Source: Lineus longissimus (Eukaryota; Nemertea; Pilidiophora; Heteronemertea; Lineidae). From it: a DNA stretch of 64,000 nucleotides. The notes beneath the pieces were generated by a model. It searched no databases. It saw nothing but the letters and a program-made list of their open reading frames with translations, and was not told the DNA's origin. Location: the NCBI RefSeq assembly GCF_910592395.1, contig NC_088325.1, positions 5,363,501-5,427,500 on the forward strand. The letters run 5' to 3'. Below are positions 35,165 through 47,736 of the stretch, in pieces. The position numbers and the translations under genes are program-made. The stretch's first letter is position 1, and each line of letters starts with the position of its first letter.

Positions 35165-35195
35165 AAGAACGTGGCTGAAGACCTTGACATGATAG
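35165..35195 (+). CDS. possible small cytoplasmic exon (uncertain)
   Basis: CTTCCAG precedes and GTAATA follows a 31-bp stretch encoding KNVAEDLDMI. It accepts the phase-0 end of the transmembrane exon but leaves one base over, which does not fit the phase-0 start of the next exon. It may be alternative, longer than shown, or false. Confidence 0.3.
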
Positions 35196-36710
35196 GTAAT
35201 ACACATCCAGGTTCCCCTCTCTCTCTAAGACGCCCAGTTTTCTCTTTCTCTTTGATCCAACCCCCTTATTTTTTCCAAGTCTGTATGATGCGTTCGCGAT
35301 TTGTTGACAACTCAGACAACATATTGTTGTCGGGGATGAGAATAGTTAAAATCCAAAACAAAATTCAAATAGTTTTACTAGTTTCATGAGTAAAGGATAG
35401 GCGGTGCTTCTGATCTGTGAGAAAGGTATCATTTAAACAACAATTTTGGTTGAATCTGTCTCCAATTTGGCAAACTGCCATGGGCTGTGCAGTCATTCGA
35501 CGTGAAAATTGTATTTGCTGCTCTAGTTTTTTGTTTGGGATGATTAAGTTTGGGTCATTTATAGTGGAATAATCAGATGCCCATCAACCATATCCCGACC
35601 AAGGCGATATGGTGTCATATCCCAACGGTCAAAACGGTGTCGGGCATCTTTCAGCTGTTTGCGTGTGGACTGAGGGCAGCAATCTCTCAAAGAAGGACTC
35701 CAATCCACGTGGGACAGTGCCGAAGTCGACAATGGCTGCTTCATAAGTCCATATCCCTTCGAACGTCCTTTGATCATTCCTCCCAAGCCATTGGGTTGCT
35801 TGTGGATTGGAATAGTTCCAGAACTGTTCAGGCCTAGAACTGTTCAACTGTACCGATATATCTGAACAGTTCCAACAATACAGTAGAAGGGAATGTTCTG
35901 TCACTGTTCCAACCAACATCACATTTCAATGGTTACCTAGCATGAAATGATTACATGTAAGATAGACCACTGTCATGATCAATTATAAATGACACACCTT
36001 TATAAAGGGGGGATTATCCACCGAATACGAAATGACCTCGTGCCCATTTCACTGATTACCTCACCTGCCTATTTCGATTAGGCCACCTGGCCCGGCACTT
36101 TCAGAATTTTAGAACTGTTCTCTTCAGAGGACAACTCTGTTTGGCTTTGAGTGGTTGTTTGCAGGAGAAAATAAGAAAACAAGCATTTTCCGAACCGACC
36201 AATCTTAACAATAGTGCCGCCAAATATAATGCTAATTAGCCAAAATGACGTCATTGTGGTTGGATAATTTGCCTGACAACGGCCCGTGGCCGGCTTACTG
36301 ACTACATCACATGAACCACTCACTCATTGAGAATCTGATTTCGCACTTCCGATTTAATCTGATTTCGCACTGCACTTGGAGGTTTATTCTCTAGAGAGTA
36401 TTCCTCATCCAAGGTGGGTTGCAATTTTTTGCGTGCCACTACGTTTATGTGTAATTTGAAGTTATTTGTCAAGTGACTCTAACTTTTGCAAGCGGCCAGA
36501 TAAGAGTCCATCGCAGGCTACTTTCTCATCAGGACTTGGACTTTTATCCTCTCTTGTATATAATTCTCCTCAATAAATCAGCATTTGAGACTGGGTCATC
36601 CAATTTAATCTTGGGAATATTCCTTTAACAATTTGAACTGCTGTTCATATGCAAAACTATGGATCGAGTTTGCGCTTGCTGGTCTCAGAAGTGTATTTCA
36701 TATTGTCCAG

Positions 36711-36815
36711 GTTTGTTCATCAGAGGAAGCAGAGTTTGATGAATGTTCGGATCTTCTAGAATGTGCCAAGAATGCAGAGCTTATAACGCAATCATTCTTT
36801 CACTTTAATGAGAAG
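36711..36815 (+). CDS. Ig-superfamily receptor, cytoplasmic exon version 1
   Basis: Bounded by ATTGTCCAG and GTGAGG, 105 bp and phase 0 to 0. It encodes VCSSEEAEFDECSDLLECAK, then NAELITQSFFHFNEK. It can follow the transmembrane exon directly in frame. It is related to the exon at 40739-40867 (shared SSxEAxFxExS), and the surrounding introns are duplicated. Confidence 0.6.
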
Positions 36816-38140
36816 GTGAGGATGACCATTTTAAGTATGAGGTTAGTCAGGTGTCCTCTATTTAGACTCGAGTTTGACGATTAATGTGCAAAAATGTATC
36901 ATACAAATATCACATGACCTATAGGAGAGTGATATGCCCATGCAATAAAAATATCTTAATCAAATGAGGAATAATATCGTGCAATCCAGACTCTATGTGC
37001 CATGTCTGTTAAAATACCTCCCCCATTTTGCGTCATTTTCATTGTAGTCCTTTGTTACAATATGTAGGTATCGTTGCACATCTTAGAGAGGTTTTCCCGA
37101 AAGTGTGCGATGTTGACGCGTCCGTTAACAGGGCGTATAGTCTATGTCAAAATGCGTTTCCAAGGTATTTGCATAAGGACAACCTATTTCTGTTCTATCT
37201 TACTGGAAACACATGATTCCTCTGTTTTTGCAGGATGTTAAATCCGGTTTTTTACTTTTTGAATCAATCATAAGCGTCGCATTGGTTCCTAGCTCATATT
37301 TGCCACCACATGTGGAATGTTTGCCAATTTTTGCCAATCAAGGAAAAATTCTACGTTTCTTCCTGGATAATTCTTACAATGACCGCTCCCGTGAAACACA
37401 GTTCCTAAAGCTACCTGCCAAAATAATTTTTAAAAAAGGGGGTTAACCATTGCACTTTTGAAATCTATTGAATTATTTTGAATCATGCCGAAGTGAACGA
37501 AAAACGCATCAATTATCACCGGACGGCATATAACACACAGCTGACGCACATCCCAAGTTCAGTTTACACATAAGTCGGTATCAGCAGTAAGATGCGTATT
37601 TTCTTGTTATCAACCAATTGAGCAGCGCTCCAGCTTTCGGAAGCTCCCAATATCATGTCTGAGCATGATGAGCATGAAATCAACGTCATGAATTAAAACG
37701 TTATATAGTCCGGGAGCTGAGCGACTATTATCTAACATAACTGGCTACAAATGATTTGAATGTGTTGTGGGAAAAAGTACGCCTACCTGACCATAGAAAC
37801 CCAATTCTTAAGTTTTTCCAGTGGTGGGTGACGTAGGAGATAGAGGTATTAGAGTTTGTGTTAATGTCTTTACACGTAGATCTTGAACGGTTAGGTTTAG
37901 ACCTTATAAATGTATTACTAACAGGTGCAAATGAGTGAGATGAGCATGTTTTCAAATGCCCTCGTGATATGTTATAGGAAATTACATTTCAAATTGGTTT
38001 CTAAAGAAACAAAGGCAAAATACCCAAACATGACATTTCCAACCACGCTGCCACTTAAAACATCTGCTAGTAATACATTTATAAGGTCTAAATCCAACCG
38101 TTCAAGATGTACGTGTACATTGGTGCTTGTGCTCCTGTTC

Positions 38141-39887
38141 TAGCGGTGTTTCTCTGAGATTTACCGATAAGTGTTGTCTTCGGCCTGAATTGTAGATTTT
38201 ACTTCTAAAAATAAGGTTTTTGGAACTCTGGTGATTGTCTTTATCTTTCTAACAGTAGCCAAAACGTTTTCTTTCCTTCTATATTTCGACATATCTTTGT
38301 TTTCCTTTGAGAAACACTCCCTATGTCTGTCTATTATCGCCTTCATATCTTTCTTTGTTGTACCATGGTGATCGTCTTTAAAACTTTATATTATCCCTTG
38401 AGACATGTACGAAAGAAATGTTCGTATTAAGTGATATTTAGAATTATTCCAAAACCCTTCAAATAGTCCTCAAAATGTATGAAGGAAGCATATGCTTTTC
38501 TGTTACAACTTATTTATCTCACAGATGAATGAAAGAGAAAATGGCCACTCTGGAAAATTGATTCTCCTTGCTTGCCGAGTATCAGGCAGACATCCAGCTT
38601 GTCGTGTTGGCCTGTCCTAGGAAAGGAAAAACTTATTCACTTTCGGGGCTGTCACAATGTGACGCATAGCTGAACTTATGCCAACGTATGTGAATTTTCA
38701 TCATCACGCTGATGCACGCTGATATGAGTTTGTGATTGGCTTGGTATAAGTTGTACACATTAAAGGGTATTTAGCCTAATGCAAATATTCAATGGGATTT
38801 TATTCTTCATTTAAAACGACCAAAAACATTAGGGTTAATTAAATGCTTTTTATTTCATGAAAATATCTCAAAAATTGAAAACGTTATGAGCGGTCAAAGT
38901 TAAAGATTCGGCAAGACTCATTAAATGGGACTGCTAGGTAATGTTATGATATGATGTCATAACATGTACTCCAATTTAATGACATATTTAATTCTTGGAA
39001 TACTGGCAACGTACTTCACATACAATTATTAAATTAATCACATGCGCAGACTTTACAATTATGACAGTCATGTATGAATGAGTCTCTCATATCTAAAACT
39101 GCATAAATCGATTACAACATAACATGATTATGTTGCATAATAACAGGGATAATAAAGAAATGCTGTCATGTTGGCTAACATAATCAACATTTCAAAACAA
39201 ACACTTCGGCTTTTCATTTGAAACCTTATAACGAACCCATCCTAGAAAAAATATCTGATATACTCAACATATGGTTACATAACAATAAATGGGATATTAG
39301 TAGAAGTTGATAAAAGAAATTTTAACAATTTAATGATAATTGTAAGATACTCATTGAACATACATGTATGTTTTATTGTGTTCTGATGAAAACTTCAAAA
39401 GATATTTAGATATGAAAAATTTCATTATAGCGGAATACACGCTATGACATCACTAAACTAAATCTAAGCAGCATCTCTTTATCCGTAGACCAGTTTTTCC
39501 CAATGATGCCTGCTGGATCTCCAACTTTGAACGCCCATATATAACTCCCCCAATTTTCTATATTTTTTTCATGAAATAAAGAGCAATTTAGTCCTACTCC
39601 ACTTCCATTAATCCTAATGAAGTGCACCACAATTGGTCATTGTGCTGGGAATTTGAAAGCACGCTTGCGCTGTCTCAATATGACGTACAGCAGTAATAAC
39701 TATATGCCGACGCATGTGAATTTTTACCAACAGGCTAATAACATTTCTCATACATGAATTACTACTGTACGTCCTAATGTGACAGCGCCATTAAGTTGGG
39801 AAATTGTGTTTTTGATGACTTTCAACGACATGTTGTTGTGCTCATCTGGAAATATGAGATTCACACTCATGTCCGAGTTAGTTGTAA
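38141..39887. other. intron or intergenic, nothing recognised
   Basis: A/T-rich. Two related motif groups (ATGTGACGCATAGC near 38660 and ATATGACGTACAGC near 39680, each followed by a GCATGTGAATTT-like string) hint at an old repeat. No exon is supportable. Confidence 0.4.
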
Positions 39888-42200
39888 CGGTATTGGCGCC
39901 CAAGAGTTAAGTGGAAGCGAATATTTCTTATGGCTATTACAAATATACATGTACAGACTGATGTAATATAACTCCAAATTTGATAAAGCGCAACGTATAG
40001 CAAAGAGTGAGTGCTCAACTGTGATTTGATATAATAAGAATTTACCAAGCGACTGTGTGTTTCGAGTGGAAATATCACACGAGTAGTTGTCTTGGCCCAC
40101 GGAAACCCACTCGACCTGCATGCGATCTCGGGGGTTTCCGAATTCATACATTCGAGATTTCAGTCTGCAAATACACGCATTTGCGAAAGGTAGTAAGTGA
40201 TAGTTGTAGTAATGTGTGTTCAGGTTGATGACGAAACCGCATCCATGCAGTGTTGCCACGCTGAATAGCCCTGCGACTGAATTCTGCTGTTTTCTTTGCT
40301 GCTTGTTTACAACTGTTCGCTGTACATTATGCAGAGTGTGGTTGACCTTTTTATTTTTTAAATTTCATTCAGAACGTAGATACGTCATCTGCACTCACAC
40401 GGCACTTGGAGGGTATTTTTTTTAGAGAGTGTTCCTCACCCAAGATGGGTTGCATATCTTTTGCGTGCCATTACGTTTATGTGCAATTTAAGGTTATTGG
40501 TCAAGTGACTCAAACTTTAGACAGCGGCCAAAATAAGAGTCCATCGCAAGCTTATTTCTCATAAGCACTTGGACCTTTATCCTCTCTTGTCTAATCACCT
40601 CCATAAATCAGCATTTGAGACACGGTCATACAATTTGATCTTGATTTGATATTTAACCATATTAACATATATTCACATACAAAACTCTGGATCGAGTTTG
40701 CGCGTGCGTAGACTCAGTAGTGTTTTCATATTTTTCAGGATTATTCATCAAGGGAAGCCCGGTTCCATGAACATTCGGCTCCTCCAAAATATGAGAAGAA
40801 TGATGGGATCAAATACCATAATGTTTCGACATCTGCGCATGATTTTGACAACGCTCATAATGAAGAGGTAAGTTAGGTGTCCTCTATGAAGCAAATATCG
40901 CATTACCTAGGATAGTGATACGCCCATGTAATCCCGACTCTAACTGATGGAAGACACTTCCCCTTTCATGCATTTTGCGTCATTTTCATTGTAGTCCTTT
41001 GTTACATCAGGTATCGTTTGATATGTTAGAGAGTTTTTCCCGAATGTGTGCGATGTGGACGCGTCCCGTTATTTCAGGACGTATAATCTATGTTAAAATG
41101 CGTTTCCAATGTGTTTGCATGAGGACAACCACTTCGTGTTGTATCTCATTGGAAACACCTGATTTCCCCTCTTTCTGCAGGATGTTAAATCTGGTGTTTT
41201 ATTACTTTGAATAAATCATAAGTGTCGCATTGGCTCCTTTCTCTGTTCCCCAACCACTGTGGATATTTTGCCAATTTAACCGGAAAAATCACGGAAAAAT
41301 TCTACATTCCTGGATATTCAACTCGTACAGTGACCAATCCCGTGAAAGACAGTTGCTTGAGCTACCCATCAAAAACCCAAACAAAATAGAGGGGGTCAAC
41401 CATTGCGCTTTTGAAATATATCGAATTATATTGAATCATGCCCAAGTGAGCGAAAAACGCATCAACTATCACTGGACGGCATTTTAACACACGGCTGACG
41501 CACATCCCAAGTTCAGTTTACCCATAAGTCGGCATCAGCAGTAAAATGCGTATTTTCTTGTTATCAACCAATTGAGCGCTCCAGCTTTCAGACATTCCCA
41601 ATAACATGTCTCTAGCAAAACAATTGCTATATCAACACTGACATGCACTGCATGATGAGCATGAAATCATCGTCATGAACTCAAACGTTAGAGTCCGGGA
41701 GCTGAGCGACTTTGTTTTAACATACAGGCTACAAATGATTTGAATATGTTGTGGGATAAAGTACGCCTAAATGACCACAGAAACCCAATTCTTAAGTTTT
41801 TCCAGTGGTGGGTGACGTAGACCGACTGCAGGAGATAGAGGAGTTAGCATTTGTGTTAATGTCTTCATCATAGGACCACGAATGGGAGCTCTTTACAAGA
41901 GCAGAAGCATCACGGTACACGTAAATCTTGAACGGTTGGATTTAGACCCTATAAAGATAGAAACATGGTGCCTCGGAGTGAGATAAGCAGGTTTTTAAAT
42001 GCCCCCTTGATATGTTATATGAAATGACACTTTAAATTGGTTTCTTAGGAAATCAAGGCAAAATATATAAAAAAAACAACAAATTTCCAACCACACTGCC
42101 ACTTAAAAACAAATAAAACACGCTTATCTAATGTTTCTATCTGTGTGTAATACATATATAGGGTCTAAATCCAACCGCTCAAGATTTACGGGTGCCTGTA
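39888..42200 (+). repeat. segmental duplication, copy B
   Basis: Second copy of the region at 34162-38140 in the same orientation, without the SINE-containing insert. Similarity is clear but diverged, so the duplication is not recent. Confidence 0.7.
40739..40867 (+). CDS. Ig-superfamily receptor, cytoplasmic exon version 2
   Basis: Bounded by TTTTTCAG and GTAAGT, 129 bp and phase 0 to 0. It encodes DYSSREARFHEHSAPPKYEK, then NDGIKYHNVSTSAHDFDNAHNEE. Tyrosines in PPKYEK and IKYHNV could be signalling sites. Being symmetrical, it can be included or skipped without a frameshift, alone or with the exon at 36711-36815. Confidence 0.6.
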
Positions 42201-42245
42201 CTTTCCGGAAAGTTGGAAAGTTGGAAACCTGGAAAGTTGGAAACC

Positions 42246-42600
42246 TGGAATATAACTAGGTCTTCCTGCTATGTGGCGCTTGTCATCCACTTGTGTCAGT
42301 TAAAGGGATCTTTGGCTGGATGGACGATGTAACCAGGTACTCGCTAGGTGGCGCTTGACATAACAGGGTACTTCCCGCTAGGTGGCGCTTGTCATCCACC
42401 TGTGTCAGTTAAAGGGATATTTGGCTGGAAGGATGATGTAACAGGCTCTTTGGCTTGATTGGTACTTCCTGCTAGGTGGCGCTTGGTATCCAGCTCTGTC
42501 ATTTGAAAGGCTCTTTGGCTAGATGGATGATGAAACAGGGTACTTGGCGCTTGACATCTAGCAGTGTCATTTATTAAGGGATGTTTGGCTGGATTAATTT
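42246..42600. repeat. tandem array with CTCF-like cores
   Basis: Diverged units of about 75-115 bp, each with GCTAGGTGGCGCTTG or a variant (near 42268, 42343, 42376, 42471 and 42543), then TGTCAGTTAAAGGGAT and TTTGGCTGGATGGATGATG. The core AGGTGGCGC equals the motif bound by CTCF in insects and resembles the vertebrate motif. Binding is inference. Confidence 0.65.
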
Positions 42601-43254
42601 TAAGTTGTCCTCCCATGAAAAGTCCTAATAATTGGACATGTATGGCAAGCCATTTGACGTCATCAACACTTGATCGAGCGGTCACCACGTGACAAATGCA
42701 GACTGCAGACTACTCTTATTTACTTGACAAAAATGTTTTATATACATTTGTAATTATAATTATGAACCCCCTGCTGTAGGTGTCACTGGGCCACCAGCCA
42801 CGTGCTGTATCATCTGATGGTATGTCCTCTAGAAATTGCTGGCTCATCAGAATGATGAGGGCATCCACATGTTAGGTTTTAGAATAGCTCCTCGATAACC
42901 CATCTTGGCCGCAATGTTTATTGGACCATGAAGTTCAGAATGAGATAGCCTGCGGCTAAAGTAAATAAGCTGAGGATATGGGTCATGAGTAATTATGATG
43001 ATGTAATTCCCATGGAAGTTTAATCCCTTCTACGGTAATACCAAGGATACAGCTAAGCCAGCCAGTATTCAGTGGTAACTGATAGGCTCCCTGATATGCC
43101 TGATTGTAGTGGCTGGGTTCTGGAATGGCTTGACGAAATATTGACACGTGGTGTATCAGAAAAAATAGATCATTGACATAATAATCATGCCCCCGCTTCT
43201 TCGCTACAAAATAATATCCTGTTGTGTTGGGCGTCATAAATTTAAAAGTAAATG
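42601..43254. other. no gene seen
   Basis: Unique-looking sequence up to the pogo-like element; no exon, RNA gene or clear repeat recognised. Confidence 0.4.
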
Positions 43255-44318
43255 CAGTGGAACCCCGGTCGGCGACCACCTCAGTAACGCGACCAGCCCG
43301 CGAACACGACCAAAATTCTCCGGTCCCGAATGGTTTTCTCTCTAATTCCCATTAACTGGCCCTCGCTAACACGACCGGTTGATGTTTGGTCTAAGGTCTC
43401 GTTAGGGAGTTTTTCCCAAATGTACGCGATGATGACGTGCCCCATTAACAGGACGTAACATCTATTTTAAAATGCGTTTCCAAAGTGAATGCATGAGGAC
43501 AACCCATTTGTGCCGTATATCACTGGAAACGCCCGATTCCCCTGATTCTGCAGGATGTTAAATCGGGCATTTTGTTTCTTTAAATAAATCATAAGCGTCG
43601 CATTTGCTCCTAGCTCTGTTCACCATCCAAAATGGCAATATTGCCAATTGGGCCGGACAATCACGAAAAATCCCAAATATTATACATTTCTTCCTGAATA
43701 ATTCTTACAGAGACCATTCTCCCATGAAAGACAGTTGCTTACGCTACGCGAAAATCAAAAAAAATCGAGGGTCAACCATTGAACTTTTGAGATATGTTGA
43801 ATTTTGCACAAATCAGCGAAAAACGCACCAACTGGCACTGGACGGCATTTCAACACGGGGCCGACGCACATCCCAAGTTCAGTGTACACATACGTCGGCA
43901 ACAACAGTATAAATGCGTAGTTTCTTGTTAGCCGACTATTGAGTAGCGCAATAGGTTTCAGAAACTCCAAAAAAACATGTATTTGCCAAAACAACCGAGG
44001 ACCGAGAAATCAATTATTTTAGGAACTAATGAGACCTAATTAGCTCTCGTCAGTTTATTTACTCATTTACATAAGTTGCAAATTAAACGCAAAACACTCA
44101 AGAAAATGATTTTTTATTCGTAATATACACACAAAATTGTCGAATCACCCGGTGGCGTAGTCATTAATGCATGTCAATGTACACACAGCATATCTGCTAG
44201 GACGATGTTTTGGCGGGAAAACCAACTTATTATTCTTAAATTCACTAACGCGACCACCCTGGTAACACGATCACTTCGGCTTAGTCCCTTGGGTGGTCGT
44301 GTTACCGGGGTTCCACTG
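43255..44318. mobile_element. pogo/Tigger-like non-autonomous element
   Basis: CAGTGGAACCCCGG at 43255 is mirrored at 44305-44318, and both ends carry CGACCACC-rich subterminal sequence. The right flank is TA and the left is TG, so the TA target duplication is imperfect. The CAGTGGAACCCCGG terminus is typical of pogo/Tigger elements. The interior (about 43390-43960) is related to blocks near 37080-37570 and 41030-41530, so an older repeat is shared with the receptor introns. Confidence 0.7.
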
Positions 44319-44396
44319 TACATAATTTAATTAAATGTTCCTGATCTGATTGCCTTGTAATGTGTACTCCCATCACAGTCCCCTCACTTAGTTGAA

Positions 44397-44415
44397 CCCC
44401 CCCCCCCCCCCCCCC
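44397..44415. repeat. homopolymer C run (19)
   Basis: Uninterrupted run of 19 C. Its length may be inaccurate in the assembly. Confidence 0.85.
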
Positions 44416-44492
44416 GTGGATACTCATGGAGAGTGTTATGGGTACAACCAACACAATCCCCACACTTGCAACACCACGCACGCATACGTCAC

Positions 44493-45567
44493 CGGCGGGT
44501 ACAAAACGCAGGACGCAGGACGGGGCCCATCTCAACAGATGCAGGAAATGAAATGAGGAATTTTAGGGACCATCTGTGATCTGATTTTTCATGGTTGTTC
44601 ATTTGTTTGAAATAATTTTTATTACTTTCAATAATATTGTAACATACAGATGAATCCCAGGGCTAGGCTATCAAGCATTATTAGCCCTGGTTATTATTAC
44701 ATAGAGAAAAGTGAAAGGTGGCAGAGAAGAATTAAACAAACAAGGATATGATAATTGAAAACAGGCTTCATAAGTTAAAGAATGGCGAGTTCAGCAATAA
44801 AGGTGCTGACTCTAGTAACGATAAAGATATTGTCTACAATAGACAATCTGTAATGGCCATTCAATAACACCTGCAGCCTGTCTTCTTGAAAAAGGTTGTA
44901 GTAAAGGTGAATGATGGCAGCGTATTCAGGTCATCAAGAAGATCAACCCTATGGTTGTTCATGAGGGAGCTGTAGTGTACCTAAAAGGTTGTCTCTGGAT
45001 TTGGTTTTGCATCAAAGGGAAGTTCAGTTGAGGGGAGGAGTCATGTTCGAATTCCGGGGTTTGGTGTATGAATGGGTGATTTGTTGAGGGAAGTTACGTT
45101 TTAAGGGGGTTATGTTAGGTGTTTGGTACTTAAAGAGGAGTTGTGTTTAGTGGTTCGATAGAAGAGGAGCTGATTTGAAGGGTTAGGTATCTAAATCGGG
45201 ACTTCTGTTGAGGGTGTTGTTTTTAACTTCAACACAACTCCCTTTTAAAACCCAACCCCTCAGCAAACCCCTGCACACTGGGCCTACTCGCATTAACCAG
45301 CAATCCCCTCAACACAACTCCCCTTTAAACAGACTCATTTATGTACACAACTCCCCGATGAACAACCAAAAATATGTCTGTAAAAATCAGATCACACGGC
45401 TGAGATGGTTCCCGATATTTATTGCTTCATTTTCTGAATATGTCGAGATCACACTACTGAGATGATTCCTAAAATTCCTCATTTCTTTTCAACATCTTTT
45501 GAGATGGGCCCCGTCCTGCAGGACGGGGCCCATCCTGCGTCCTGCGTCCTGCATTTTGTACCCGCCG
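44493..45567. mobile_element. Mutator-like non-autonomous element A, 10-bp target duplication
   Basis: CGGCGGGTACAAAA at 44493 is mirrored by TTTTGTACCCGCCG ending at 45567. Both flanks carry CATACGTCAC (44483-44492 and 45568-45577), a perfect 10-bp duplication. Subterminal repeats contain GCAGGACGCAGGACGGGGCC and GAGATGRTYCC-like strings. No transposase is visible. Confidence 0.82.
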
Positions 45568-45867
45568 CATACGTCACATCGATCTGCCCCCTTGCCCATG
45601 GTTTCTAATCGCAACAAGCCGTCCCGGTGTAAAAGAAGAAAATGTCCCCCTGGAGAAAGTGTCCGGCCTTATCGTATTCCGCTATCTGGTTCTATAGAGG
45701 CCATGACCGCCAATAGCTCAGAGATTAAAGCGCATAATAGAATCCATTGTTTCCCGGACATTCTATCCCAGGACATATTAAACTTCTACATCGGCCCAAA
45801 ACCATGTGACCTTAAAGGCGCCCTTTTAATTAGATTTACCCCCATCCTGAACCTCATGGTCTTATAC

Positions 45868-46768
45868 CGGCGGGCAGAAAATGCATGCTGCATACCGTCT
45901 GCAGACTGGGGGTTTTCTCATGAGTCAATAGAATCTAAGGTTTGGAATTAGGGGACCATATCAGTAGTTGCTTTGCGCCAACTTTTTTTCAAAGTTTGTT
46001 TTCTTATATTTGAATTACCTGTGAATCATCTTGCAGGAAGATTTTTTTGGGTGTGCATGACAGATGACGTACTTAATACAGAACATGTATATTGTATCGG
46101 CCTGTTGTGCCTCGTGCGTCTCGTGCGCCTGGTTGATTGGCCGGCAATGAATGACATGGGTAAATATAATTAAAGATAACAGAATGAAGAAACCCAGGGA
46201 ACAGAAAACCATTGTATATCAAACACCCACCTTGACAGTTCTCCTCTGTCTCTTGATGTTAAGTGAAAATACCGGCCTCTTTGACATTCTAAACTGTAAA
46301 CAGGTGTTGTTAGGCCAAATAAAAAATGTTTTCAGGCAAATGTTTATTACTACAGTCCTGGTCACAAGATACATCCTAGCTGATTAGCATCATGTAGGCT
46401 CTACGTGCTAAATCCGTGCGAGTCACACATACATGTAGCGTGCCAGTGGATGCACTTGGTTCACAGTTAAAGGAATTTAGGCCTACACCCCAACTCGTGG
46501 TGTATCGCAAAGCCTGTTTGCACAACGGCCTAGATAATCTTTGTTCTACCGTTTGGCATATACCTGAAATGGCCTCTTATTTTTTAGTGTGAAAATCACA
46601 TGGCAACTGTTGAGATGGTCCCCTAATTCCAGATCTTAATTTTGATACAGAAGTTGGCTGAAAGCAACTGCTGATATGGTCCCCTAATTCCAGACCTTAG
46701 ATTCTACCGACTCATGAGAAAAACCCCCAGTCTGCAGACGGTATGCAGCATGCATTTTCTGCCCGCCG
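45868..46768. mobile_element. Mutator-like non-autonomous element B, 10-bp target duplication
   Basis: CGGCGGGCAGAAAATGCATG at 45868 is mirrored at the right end (46768), and the inverted arms are about 110 bp and nearly identical. Flanks repeat GGTCTTATAC (45858-45867 and 46769-46778). The subterminal GATGGTCCCCTAATTCCAGA unit occurs again in tandem at 46612. Same terminal heptamer CGGCGGG as element A, hence one family. Confidence 0.82.
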
Positions 46769-47441
46769 GGTCTTATACTGCCTTTGAACATAGCCAGGCA
46801 GTAATAAATCTTGAACGGTTCCGGTGAAAACCTAAGGCGGGAATAAAGCTTCCTTTGTTCCTTTGTTAAATATTAGGAGTAGCTGCTAGGTAGTCGATGA
46901 TGCGAGTTGTGCATTTGGCTAACAATGCATAACGTTGCATAACATTACTGACTCCAGTCAATGAACTGCATGAGGTAATCTCAAATTCAGTTATTTTTAC
47001 TACGTTCAGCCAGGTGAAAATGAAGACTTGAGTCACGACAAGATGGATTTACCCTGGCATTCAGCACTTGTGTTTGAGTAATGCATCCTGAACTCAGGCC
47101 AACACTCGGCACTAACGACCGTTACAACTGTACTTCGCCCCTGCCTCCACTAAACATAAGTAGCTTTGTGCACAATGCCGTAGTGCAGTTATTCTGCGTA
47201 TGCGTTTGCTGAAACTTGGTATTTATGGTGTTTGTAGATCACACAACGGTAATGCTGAAGTTGAAATTCAGTGTCTATTATCGCAATTGGACTTTTCCAA
47301 TATGAAACGTACTTTTTAACGAACGGCATATGTCTTTAATTAGTAGGTGTCTTTGAAAAAGAAAATTTGAAATATAATAAAACTGTGTGTAGGAACAAGG
47401 TGACAAACAATAACAATATTGAAAAAAAAGTTAACAAAAAG

Positions 47442-47548
47442 CAACTGCTGAGATGGTCCCTTAATTCCAGACCTTGACCTTTATTGACTCTTGAGAAAAC
47501 CCCAGCTCTGCGGACTGCCTGCTCCATGCATTTTCTTTCTACCCGCCG
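47442..47548. mobile_element. solo right terminus of the CGGCGGG element family
   Basis: This stretch matches the right arm of element B (ACTGCTGAGATGGTCCC, TAATTCCAGACCTT, GCATTTTCT) and ends ACCCGCCG at 47548. No partner with matching flank is visible to the left, so this is a remnant. Confidence 0.6.
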
Positions 47549-47736
47549 CTTGCCCAACACCTTACTCAAGTATTAGTAACAATCTGGCTGCCAAGGGTCT
47601 TGCTAATAAAGGACCCATACAATTATCTCCGTGATCCATCAGCAAAGTGTCTTGCCAAAGGACCACATCTTTATCACCTATCATTACATAACATAAACTC
47701 TCCCCTCTGGGAGTTCTGTTCCTACACATATATGAG

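Larger units (their letters stand above)
34162..38140 (+). repeat. segmental duplication, copy A
   Basis: Collinear with 39888-42200. Shared blocks: about 34162-34315 with 39888-40055 (TAACGGTATTGGCGCCCAA), about 36370-36720 with 40395-40740, 37030-37600 with 40975-41560, and 37640-38110 with 41650-42190. Copy A is longer because of about 2 kb of extra sequence including a SINE. Each copy contains one related exon. Confidence 0.7.

Noticed and set aside
35559-35922. Overlapping open frames near 35.6-35.9 kb as exons
   Set aside because: No splice-bounded frame matching receptor phase and no recognisable domain.
35800-36120. Cluster of GAACTGTTC palindromes as steroid-receptor elements
   Set aside because: Spacing does not match the three-base gap of known elements and the cluster looks like a decayed short repeat.
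44397-44415. C19 run as a functional G-quadruplex
   Set aside because: A homopolymer adjacent to repeats; likely slippage or assembly noise, with no other support.
45208-45951. Open frames across the Mutator-like element ends
   Set aside because: They run through terminal inverted repeats and target duplications, so they cannot be a single coding unit.
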